DNA of 7,153 nt from Deltaproteobacteria bacterium (GTDB lineage Bacteria > Bdellovibrionota_F > JAHFAK01): the NCBI GenBank assembly GCA_023250585.1, contig JAHFAK010000114.1:1-7153 (forward strand). The letters run 5' to 3'. Shown here piece after piece: positions 1 through 6,239 of the stretch; positions within the stretch are counted from its first letter, which is position 1; every line of letters begins with the position of its first letter. The notes under the pieces were generated by a model. The model made no database searches. It saw nothing but the letters and a program-made list of their open reading frames with translations, and was not told the origin of the DNA. Made by a program: the position numbers and the translations under genes.

Positions 1-109
1 TTGCATTCAAAATGATAACAAGGCGGCAAGGAGAAGGCGACGCAAACGTACGTAATGAGTACGTTGAGGAGCCGACGACGAAGCCAACGCAGTTAGCGTT
101 TGAATGCAA
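1..109. repeat. Intergenic inverted-repeat element with nested hairpin
   Basis: Bases 1-11 (TTGCATTCAAA) are the exact reverse complement of 99-109, so the element is bounded by perfect 11-bp inverted ends. Four more bases (16-19 with 92-95) continue the outer stem after a small internal loop. In the middle, 45-51 (AACGTAC) pairs with 59-65 (GTACGTT) around a 7-base loop. The element is about 48% G+C by hand count, visibly richer than the flanking AT-rich genes, and no convincing gene runs through it. It lies 14 bases beyond the permease stop codon, between that gene and whatever follows in the operon. The pattern fits a dispersed intergenic repeat (REP- or MITE-like) that would fold in RNA or as a cruciform. 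Copy number cannot be seen here, and position 1 is the window edge, so the left boundary may extend further. Confidence 0.6.
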
Positions 110-123
110 CTTAGTATAAACTA

Positions 124-1098
124 TTATTTTATGCTAATTCGCGGATCAACAAGAGTCAGCAAAATATCTGCAATAAGATTTCCCATAATGAGCGCACACG
201 AAGCTACAACACAAGAAGCCATTAAGAGCGGGCCATCATGGTTAAAAAGTGCATCAATAGTCAGACGTGCCATTCCAGGCCATCCCATAATTATTTCTAC
301 GAGAAAGGACCCATTCAGCAAAAATCCTAACGAATATCCGACAAGCGTAATTAATGAATTGAGCGTGTTGGCAAATGCATGTTTACCAATAATTTTTGCA
401 GGATGAAGTCCTTTTGCTCGCGCGACTCGAATGTAGTCTTCATTAAGCACTTCAAGCATCTGCGCACGTGTTTGCCTCATGTAATGTGCTAGTGCGCTCA
501 CTCCTAAGACACTTGCGGGGAGAATTAAATGCCACAACAGATCTTTAATTTTGCTCCATGCATTCATTGTTTCAAAATTAATACTCTGTACGCCGCCAAC
601 AGGAAAAATCTGAGTGCGTGCTGCTATAAAAATCATAACAAGTGCAAGAAAAATCGAAGGAATCGACATAAAAAAATATGACATAAAACGTATAATTTTA
701 TCTATCATTTGATTCTTATAGACTGCAGAAGTAATACCTCCCGGAATACCAAAGACCAAAGCAATGAGAAGACTTGCAAGAGCAAGATATAAAGTATTGG
801 TAAGACGACTTACAATTAAGATCATCACGGGCATTCGATAACTAAATGAATAGCCGAAATCTCCTTGTAACGCATTGATACACCATGAACCAAAGCGTAT
901 CAAAAACGGTTTATCTAGATTGAATTCCTTTTCATATGCATGAAGAAGTTCCGTAGAAATCGTAGGATCTTGACGAAATCGCGAGAGAAAATCTCCCGGC
1001 GCTAATTCCTGTAGACTAAAAATAAAAAAAGTAATGACAAGCAACAGTGGTAAGGTGATGAATATTCTGCGAATAATAACAGAAACCATGGGGCTCAA
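124..1098 (-). CDS. Peptide/nickel ABC transporter inner-membrane permease (DppB/OppB type)
   Basis: This is one of the two membrane subunits of a peptide-type ABC importer; it forms the translocation path and couples to the ATPases. The 324-residue reading is normal for the family. An N-terminal membrane helix (about residues 10-30) precedes the family signature GDFGYS, and about five further hydrophobic segments follow. The cytoplasmic EAA loop that docks on the ATPase is visible as DYIRVARAKG (around residue 220-230), and the family ending DPR is present (DPRISIK). The first codon is uncertain. TTG at 1098 overlaps the upstream TGA stop by four bases (TTGA). ATG at 1089 gives 321 residues (MVSVIIRR) and lies 5 bases after that stop, and I prefer it. 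Neither has a good Shine-Dalgarno sequence, so translation is probably coupled to the upstream binding-protein gene. The second permease and ATPase genes are not in the window. The true substrate (dipeptide, oligopeptide, nickel or other) cannot be told from this subunit. Confidence 0.93.
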   Translation of the reverse strand: MSPMVSVIIRRIFITLPLLLVITFFIFSLQELAPGDFLSRFRQDPTISTELLHAYEKEFNLDKPFLIRFGSWCINALQGDFGYSFSYRMPVMILIVSRLTNTLYLALASLLIALVFGIPGGITSAVYKNQMIDKIIRFMSYFFMSIPSIFLALVMIFIAARTQIFPVGGVQSINFETMNAWSKIKDLLWHLILPASVLGVSALAHYMRQTRAQMLEVLNEDYIRVARAKGLHPAKIIGKHAFANTLNSLITLVGYSLGFLLNGSFLVEIIMGWPGMARLTIDALFNHDGPLLMASCVVASCALIMGNLIADILLTLVDPRISIK

Positions 1099-2888
1099 TC
1101 TTTATAAAGCTCACTAATATTTGAATATGCACGAGGACTATAGACCCGGGGGTTTACGTTCTTAATAGAATTTTTTATTGCTACATATGCTTTACTGCGT
1201 ACTGTATAAATCATAGGCATTTCATCATTGAGAATCCTAAGAACTTCAAACCATGTTTCTTGTCTTTTTTGTAAATCAGCTGAAGTAATGAGTTGTCTCA
1301 TTAAAGTATCAATTCTTCCTTCCCACTCAGTTACTGGTTTCTTTTGCTCAGGATACCACATATGCAGCCGCCCGGATGAAAGGTACACATTCAGGCCCAT
1401 GGCTGGATCTGCTGGTCTCCCTTCAGAAAGACCAATAAGAATCAAATCAAAATTTTTCGTTTCGGTTATATAATTAAGTACTTGATTAAGCGGCACCGTT
1501 GAAAAAGATACTTCCATACCTAATTTTCTTAAATCACTTTGGATAAGTGTTCCCATTGCCACTCTCATCGAGTTATCGGAATTTGTCATGAATGTAAATG
1601 AAACTTTATGTCCTTCATTATCTTCAATGATAGTATCGTTGTTGCGATCATAGTAGCCACTTGATTTGAGTAATTCTTTGGCCTTATCAAGAGAATAGAG
1701 AGTTGGAGGAAGTTCTTTTGAATACCACCATTCGCTTCGTTCACTAAAAGGTTGATAACTTTCAACGCCTTTCTCATCAAGACAGGCTTTAATAATTCCT
1801 GCTCGATCAATCGCATAACTCACTGCCTGACGAAAATGTTTATCTTTAAACCATTTGAGCTTTTGAGAAGGAATAAGTGGTTGGCCTTTTGCATCTTTGC
1901 CCTCATTTTGGTTAAAGAATAAAAAAGTGCTTGTATCATCGGGCCCAAGGTCAAAAACAGTATATTTGCCATCTTCTTCCTTTTCCTTAAGTAGGGCATA
2001 ATCTTCAGAACGTACACTATCCAAAAGGTCTAGTTCACCATTTTGAAATTTTAAGCTCTGTGCATTTTTATCAGGAATAATAGTAAATACAACTTCATCA
2101 AAATAAGGGAGCTGGTGTTTTTTAAGATCATACCTAAAATAATATGGATTCTTTATAAGTGTTATTTTTACTCCAGGCTCGTAATTTTCAAGAAGATACG
2201 GGCCAATAGACACAATATTTTCAGGTTTAGTATCAACTTGTAATGTAGTAAGAAATTGCCCTTCTCGATAGTTTTTTTCATAGACATGTTTTGGTAAAAT
2301 AGGCACCGCGCTCACGGCATGCTCAAAAAGAATATTCACTTCAGTAAGCTTCATAGTTACTGTATAATTATCAACTTTCTGTATAATAACTTTTTTCTTT
2401 TCGCCAGCAACAAAATGATACTTGAGTGTATTTGGAATAGCATTATCCATCACAACGGTGAATGTAAATAAAACATCATCTACCGTAAATGGTTCTCCAT
2501 CGCTCCATACAATTCCCTTACGCAATTTAAATGTCCACAAAAGCCCATCAAGTGACGAGCTCCAATCTTTTGCAAGATAGGGGAGTGATTTATTATTTTC
2601 ATGATCATAGGTAATCAATGTCGAAAAGATCGCTGGCAACAATACCGATTTACTATTTTCATCGACCGCAAGGATTGGATTGAATGATTTTGGATCTTCA
2701 ATAATCCCAATGATAAGACGTCCACCATAATCTCCTTCTCCATTAAAAATCAATGATTCTTGTGGATTATAATCCATCGTAATTTTTTTATCTTGATGAC
2801 GACTGCGAGACTTTTTTGTGGATGAAGAATTAGGACAACCAATCAAAGAAAGAAGAGAAATTACTATAATCGTCCATCGGAGTATCAT
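1095..2888 (-). CDS. Extracellular solute-binding lipoprotein, family 5 (peptide ABC transporter)
   Basis: A 597-residue periplasmic binding protein that captures substrate, probably peptides, and delivers it to the permease encoded just downstream. Residues 1-17 are a lipoprotein signal peptide (MILRW, then a hydrophobic stretch) ending in the lipobox LIGC with Cys18 as the lipidation site. A polar linker rich in Ser, Lys and Arg follows. The mature protein shows the SBP_bac_5 pattern: an N-terminal lobe with PKSFNP, LAKDWSSS and LRKGIVWSDGEPFTVDDV; a middle lobe with FRQAVSYAIDR; and a loop at about 411-426 (GYYDRNNDT...EDNEG) that matches the acidic loop often seen in this family. The start at 2888 is firm: there is an in-frame TAG at 2900-2898, no other start lies between, and the signal peptide begins here. 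There is no Shine-Dalgarno sequence, and a strong promoter sits only 8 bases upstream, suggesting a leaderless message. Residues 18-60 are poorly conserved-looking. Peptide specificity is inferred from family only. Confidence 0.93.
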   Translation of the reverse strand: MILRWTIIVISLLSLIGCPNSSSTKKSRSRHQDKKITMDYNPQESLIFNGEGDYGGRLIIGIIEDPKSFNPILAVDENSKSVLLPAIFSTLITYDHENNKSLPYLAKDWSSSLDGLLWTFKLRKGIVWSDGEPFTVDDVLFTFTVVMDNAIPNTLKYHFVAGEKKKVIIQKVDNYTVTMKLTEVNILFEHAVSAVPILPKHVYEKNYREGQFLTTLQVDTKPENIVSIGPYLLENYEPGVKITLIKNPYYFRYDLKKHQLPYFDEVVFTIIPDKNAQSLKFQNGELDLLDSVRSEDYALLKEKEEDGKYTVFDLGPDDTSTFLFFNQNEGKDAKGQPLIPSQKLKWFKDKHFRQAVSYAIDRAGIIKACLDEKGVESYQPFSERSEWWYSKELPPTLYSLDKAKELLKSSGYYDRNNDTIIEDNEGHKVSFTFMTNSDNSMRVAMGTLIQSDLRKLGMEVSFSTVPLNQVLNYITETKNFDLILIGLSEGRPADPAMGLNVYLSSGRLHMWYPEQKKPVTEWEGRIDTLMRQLITSADLQKRQETWFEVLRILNDEMPMIYTVRSKAYVAIKNSIKNVNPRVYSPRAYSNISELYKD

Positions 2889-2896
2889 AGAAACAG

Positions 2897-2925
2897 ACTA
2901 TAAAGAAATTCTGTTAATGGGTCAA
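2897..2925 (-). promoter_or_regulatory. Sigma70-like promoter for the ABC transporter operon
   Basis: Read on the minus strand, TTGACC (2925-2920) and TATAGT (2902-2897) are separated by exactly 17 bases. Each box differs from its consensus (TTGACA, TATAAT) at one position. Transcription would begin about 7-9 bases past the -10 box, at roughly 2890-2888. The start codon of the binding-protein gene is at 2888, so the mRNA would have essentially no 5' leader. No Shine-Dalgarno sequence is present to argue otherwise. Confidence 0.7.
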
Positions 2926-2958
2926 AAGAAAAACATGACTAGAAATAAGCTTGCTCAC

Positions 2959-3070
2959 ATGGAGTCTGCATGTTCTCTTTTTAATTGTATATCGACGTCG
3001 CTTCCATAATACTATTAAGAACAGAAAGCGCGATCGATATACAATTAAAAAGAGAACATGCAGACTCCAT
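2959..3070. repeat. Perfect 37-bp inverted repeat between divergent promoters
   Basis: Bases 2959-2995 are the exact reverse complement of 3034-3070: 37 of 37 positions match. After a 3-base mismatch on each side, 2999-3003 (CGCTT) pairs with 3026-3030 (AAGCG), leaving a 22-base loop at 3004-3025. The arms stop matching at both outer edges, and no target-site duplication is obvious. On the plus strand the right arm runs straight into a short T tract (3070-3074), so a plus-strand transcript through it would resemble an intrinsic terminator; the minus-strand side lacks a T tract. Small palindromes sit at the inner ends (CGACGTCG at 2993-3000, CGATCG at 3031-3036). The centre, about 3014.5, is nearly midway between the two outward -35 boxes at 2925 and 3097. 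It may be an insulating terminator, a protein-binding palindrome, a cruciform or a small mobile element; the sequence does not decide which. Confidence 0.9.
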
Positions 3071-3096
3071 TTTTAAATTCTATCTTGAAATAGACT

Positions 3097-3125
3097 TTGT
3101 TTTTTTAAAAATAATTTTTTATAGT
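3097..3125 (+). promoter_or_regulatory. Sigma70-like promoter for the tetraheme cytochrome gene
   Basis: TTGTTT (3097-3102) and TATAGT (3120-3125) are separated by 17 bases. The -10 box is identical to that of the divergent transporter promoter; the -35 box is weaker. Expected transcription starts, 7-8 bases after the -10 box, fall at 3132-3133, on the second of two adjacent ATG codons (3130 and 3133). That would make the message leaderless from the ATG at 3133. No Shine-Dalgarno sequence precedes either ATG. The surrounding DNA is very T- and A-rich, so a chance match is possible. Confidence 0.5.
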
Positions 3126-3129
3126 ATTC

Positions 3130-3624
3130 ATGATGAAAAATAAAATTTTTCTTATCCTGCTTTTTTTTGTATTTATTCAGTGTACACCAAAATTAATCCC
3201 TTATTTACGATTTAATAAAGAAGAACCCGTAATTGTTATGCAAGATATTGGAAAACTATTTAATCTTCAGTGTATCGATTGTCATAACGAACAAGGCTTA
3301 ACACACTTAGGAATGACCTCTAAAAAGGAAATGGATATATCGTATCTTTTGAATCTTGATTGTATCTCGTGCCATCGAGCAGATAAAACACTTACTCAAA
3401 CGGGTGAAGTAGGAAAAATTATGAGACGACTATCAAATGAAATGAAAGTTGATTGTCGTTATTGCCATAAAGAAACAGGCACATTCACTTCAGTTGGAGA
3501 AACATCAAAAGAGATGTTTGTTCTATCATTTAAAAGTGGACGTCAGTGCAATTATTGTCACACCGAACGTTTTGCTTTAAAGAATAATGCCAAAGAAGAA
3601 TATCAAGCAGCCAAGAAACTTTAG
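3130..3624 (+). CDS. Small tetraheme c-type cytochrome built of four Met/CxxCH modules
   Basis: A 164-residue exported protein expected to bind four covalent haems and carry electrons outside the cytoplasmic membrane. Residues 1-17 form a short signal or anchor (MMKNK, then a hydrophobic run), followed by Cys18 in FIQC, a poor lipobox because Gln precedes the Cys. Four haem sites are CIDCH (48-52), CISCH (78-82), CRYCH (109-113) and CNYCH (140-144), spaced 30, 31 and 31 residues. The spacers resemble each other, with a T..G..(S/G)K..M pattern between haem sites, so the protein is a tandem repeat. Each CxxCH has a Met 10-11 residues before it (M37, M68, M98, M129). This recalls the Met-ligand arrangement of photosynthetic reaction-centre-type cytochrome c subunits and their non-photosynthetic relatives, although the protein is far shorter. 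That family link is inference; the CxxCH motifs are direct. Translation may start at the ATG of 3133, losing one residue. No oxidoreductase or cytochrome-maturation gene is adjacent. It converges on alaS, leaving 35 bases between stops. Confidence 0.88.
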   Translation: MMKNKIFLILLFFVFIQCTPKLIPYLRFNKEEPVIVMQDIGKLFNLQCIDCHNEQGLTHLGMTSKKEMDISYLLNLDCISCHRADKTLTQTGEVGKIMRRLSNEMKVDCRYCHKETGTFTSVGETSKEMFVLSFKSGRQCNYCHTERFALKNNAKEEYQAAKKL

Positions 3625-3627
3625 AAC

Positions 3628-3663
3628 GTGACTGATGCATGTTGACAGAGAGCTGACAGTCAC
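3628..3663. terminator. Possible hairpin between convergent genes
   Basis: GTGACTG (3628-3634) is the reverse complement of CAGTCAC (3657-3663), giving a 7-bp stem around a 22-base loop. It lies 3 bases after the cytochrome stop codon, and its right arm contains the alaS stop codon (3660-3662). A shared bidirectional terminator would be expected at this spot, but neither strand has a T tract after the stem, so it is a weak candidate for intrinsic termination. Confidence 0.3.
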
Positions 3664-6239
3664 ATTGTTGGTCTTATAAGCTTTTTTGCTGTATCAATTA
3701 TGATTGCATAATCGATATCTCTTCCCACCGACCCTTGCGCAAGATGAGGTTTACCACCACCTTTGCCGCCAAAGGGCATGAGTAAAGAATTAATGAGGTC
3801 ATTGGCTTTAATAGTATTAATGGTGGAAGTAAGAATGACTTGAATTTTATCACCTTCAGCAAAGATAACACAAACGCCAGGTTTATATTTTTCTTTCACC
3901 AAATCACTGAAGTGCAAAAGATCGTCGCGATCTTCAAGATTTACTTTAAAAAATACAAGATGAGAATTATTTATTTTTTCTTGCGCCACAATATATTTTT
4001 CGAGTGATGAAACGATTTCATTTTTTTCAAACTTTTTTAATTTTGATTTTAATGATTTATTTTCGCTTTTGAGTTTCTCTAATTCTTGTGTGAAATTTTT
4101 CTCAAGTTCTTTATTGGTGTTTCTGTAATATGCATGTACAGCTGCCCCAGTTATGGCTTCGATACGACGCAAGCCAGAAGCAACAGAACTTTCAGAAATA
4201 ATTTTAAATGCGCCAATATCCCCTGTCCTTTTGACATGGGTTCCACCGCAAAGTTCCATACTATAATCAGAAACTTTAACAACCCGAACTTTATCCGAAT
4301 ATTTTTCACCAAACAATGAAACTGCACCACTTTTTTTTGCTGCATCTAATGAAACATCTACATCGGTTTCTACAGGAATATTCTCGATAATCTTTTGATT
4401 AACATGATTTTCGATTGCTTCAATTTCGGCAGGCATTGGCTTTTTTGAAAAATTATAATCAAAACGAAGCTTCTCGGCTTCAACTTTTGAACCCGCTTGA
4501 TGAACATATACACCAAGCACATCTTTCAAAGCACGATGAAGCAAATGTGTTGCCGTATGATTTCGTCGTGTATCATCACGGATAGTGTTAATTATTGAAG
4601 CACGCACATGAGTATCTTGTGAAATTTTTAACGTACCTGTCTTGAGTTTACAAATAGCGGTTATAAAACCATCTATTTTTTGAGTATCTATAACGGATAA
4701 CGTAAAATCCGCATGTTCAATAATACCAGTATCACCTACTTGTCCTCCTGCTTCTGCATAAAAAGGAGTTTCCATAAGAACGATATAAATATAATTATCT
4801 TTTCGCGCGTAGCGATTGATAGTCGACGTTACTAAATTATTTGTATACCCAACAAAAATTGAATTCTCATTGTTTATGATCGTCCATTCGAGTTGAATAT
4901 TTTTATCAATAAACTGCGCGCTTTTTTGGCTTCGTTCTCGTTGATCCGACATGAGCCTCTCATATTCACTGCTATCGAGCCCAAGTCCTTTTTCCTCAAG
5001 CATTATTTTTGTTAAATCAATGGGAAAGCCATAGGTATCATAGAGCTTAAAAGCAACAGAACCTGACATATTTTTTGTTTTTTTCTGAATTATATTTTTT
5101 ACTTCTTGATTAAAAAGCTCAATCCCTCGATCAATCGTTACTAAAAATTTTTCTTCTTCCTCTTGAATGAGGCGAGCAACATATTTTTTTTTCTCAATGA
5201 GCTCAGAATAAAAAGATCCCATAATGTTACAAAGTGGATCAACGAGTTTATAAATAACCGGTTCAGTAAAGCCAATGTCATGAGCAAAGCGTTCCGCGCG
5301 TCGTAAAATTCTTCGTAAGACGTAGCCTCTTCCTTCATTTGAAAAGAGTGCGCCATCGGCAAGTGAAAAGGCAAGGCTGCGGATATGATCGGCGATCACA
5401 TTTTTTGCAACGATGTATTCTTTATTTCCTGAAAGCTCATCGAGTTTTTCTCGTAGTGGAATAAAAAGATCAGTATCAAATACTGACTGAACTCCATTTT
5501 TTAAAGCAAGTACCCGCTCAAGTCCCATGCCGGTATCAACATTTTTGTATTTGAGAGGAATAAAAGACCCATCTTCGGTGCGATTAAATTCCATGAAAAC
5601 TAAATTCCAGTATTCAAGAAAACGATCACATGAGCATCCCGGCTTACAATCAGGTTTTCCACATCCGAATTCCGTGCCTTGGTCATAATACAACTCCGTA
5701 CAATACCCGCATGGACCTGTCGGACCCATGCTCCAAAAATTTTCTTCATCGCCTTTTTGTAAATTACCCAGACGAATAATTCGTGAATCATCAAGCCCAT
5801 CTGGCCGTAAATGCTTTTGCCAAATTTTAAACGATTCCGTATCATCTTTATAAATCGATACATAGAGATTTTCTCTAGGAAACGTGAGAATTGTTCGTGA
5901 GAATTGCCACGCCCATTCGATTGCTTCTTCTTTGTAGTAACTTCCCTCAAATGACCAATTACCAAGCATTTCAAAAAAAGTGAGATGACGACCATCTTTG
6001 CCTACTTCATCAAGGTCATTGTGTTTACCACCTGCACGAATACATTTTTGAACCGAACATGCTTTTGTATATGCCCTCTTTTCTTTACCTAATAAAACAT
6101 CTTTGAATTGATTCATTCCTGCATTGGTAAAAAGAAGCGTGGGATCATCGCCAGGAATTACCGGCGAGCTAGTAACAGAGGTGTGTTTATTTTTTACAAA
6201 GAAATCAATAAAGCTCTTGCGTAGATCACTTGCTTTCAT
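3660..6239 (-). CDS. alaS: Alanine--tRNA ligase
   Basis: Charges tRNA-Ala with alanine in the cytoplasm and clears mischarged Ser or Gly. I place the start at ATG 6239, giving 859 residues (E. coli AlaRS has about 875), because family members begin MKASDLR. The reading frame stays open upstream to 6326, but that stretch lies over the aminotransferase gene and does not look like AlaRS. The class II catalytic domain includes SSPVIPGDDPTLLFTNAGMNQF near the N-terminus, GRHLTFFEMLGNWSF, and SMGPTGPCGYCTELYYDQG followed by a four-Cys stretch (GCGKPDCKPGCSCDRF) and EYWNLVFMEFNR. The editing domain has its metal ligands: H561 and H565 in HTATHLLH, C664 and H668 in CGGTHV. A charged coiled-coil at about 705-742 links to the C-terminal DHHA1 domain with GGKGGGKPH at 824-832. 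It is intact. Its start lies 14 bases inside the aminotransferase gene and has no clear Shine-Dalgarno sequence, so it is probably translationally coupled and co-transcribed. An alternative in-frame ATG at 6248 adds three residues. Confidence 0.97.
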   Translation of the reverse strand: MKASDLRKSFIDFFVKNKHTSVTSSPVIPGDDPTLLFTNAGMNQFKDVLLGKEKRAYTKACSVQKCIRAGGKHNDLDEVGKDGRHLTFFEMLGNWSFEGSYYKEEAIEWAWQFSRTILTFPRENLYVSIYKDDTESFKIWQKHLRPDGLDDSRIIRLGNLQKGDEENFWSMGPTGPCGYCTELYYDQGTEFGCGKPDCKPGCSCDRFLEYWNLVFMEFNRTEDGSFIPLKYKNVDTGMGLERVLALKNGVQSVFDTDLFIPLREKLDELSGNKEYIVAKNVIADHIRSLAFSLADGALFSNEGRGYVLRRILRRAERFAHDIGFTEPVIYKLVDPLCNIMGSFYSELIEKKKYVARLIQEEEEKFLVTIDRGIELFNQEVKNIIQKKTKNMSGSVAFKLYDTYGFPIDLTKIMLEEKGLGLDSSEYERLMSDQRERSQKSAQFIDKNIQLEWTIINNENSIFVGYTNNLVTSTINRYARKDNYIYIVLMETPFYAEAGGQVGDTGIIEHADFTLSVIDTQKIDGFITAICKLKTGTLKISQDTHVRASIINTIRDDTRRNHTATHLLHRALKDVLGVYVHQAGSKVEAEKLRFDYNFSKKPMPAEIEAIENHVNQKIIENIPVETDVDVSLDAAKKSGAVSLFGEKYSDKVRVVKVSDYSMELCGGTHVKRTGDIGAFKIISESSVASGLRRIEAITGAAVHAYYRNTNKELEKNFTQELEKLKSENKSLKSKLKKFEKNEIVSSLEKYIVAQEKINNSHLVFFKVNLEDRDDLLHFSDLVKEKYKPGVCVIFAEGDKIQVILTSTINTIKANDLINSLLMPFGGKGGGKPHLAQGSVGRDIDYAIIIDTAKKLIRPTM

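Noticed and set aside
104-406. Plus-strand 100-codon reading frame
   Set aside because: It is antisense to the well-supported permease gene, and its composition is that of a shadow frame.
2818-3009. Plus-strand 63-codon reading frame
   Set aside because: It runs from inside the binding-protein gene through the divergent promoter and into the left palindrome arm, with no ribosome site and no recognisable protein.
2985-3010. Promoter inside the palindrome (TTGTAT and CATAAT)
   Set aside because: The spacer is only 14 bases, too short for a sigma70-type promoter.
2959-3070. Insertion sequence or transposon
   Set aside because: No transposase fits in 112 bases and no target duplication is seen at the edges; a non-autonomous element remains possible but unproven.
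5600-5995. Minus-strand 131-codon reading frame
   Set aside because: It is a different frame inside the intact alaS catalytic domain; the AlaRS frame fully explains this DNA.
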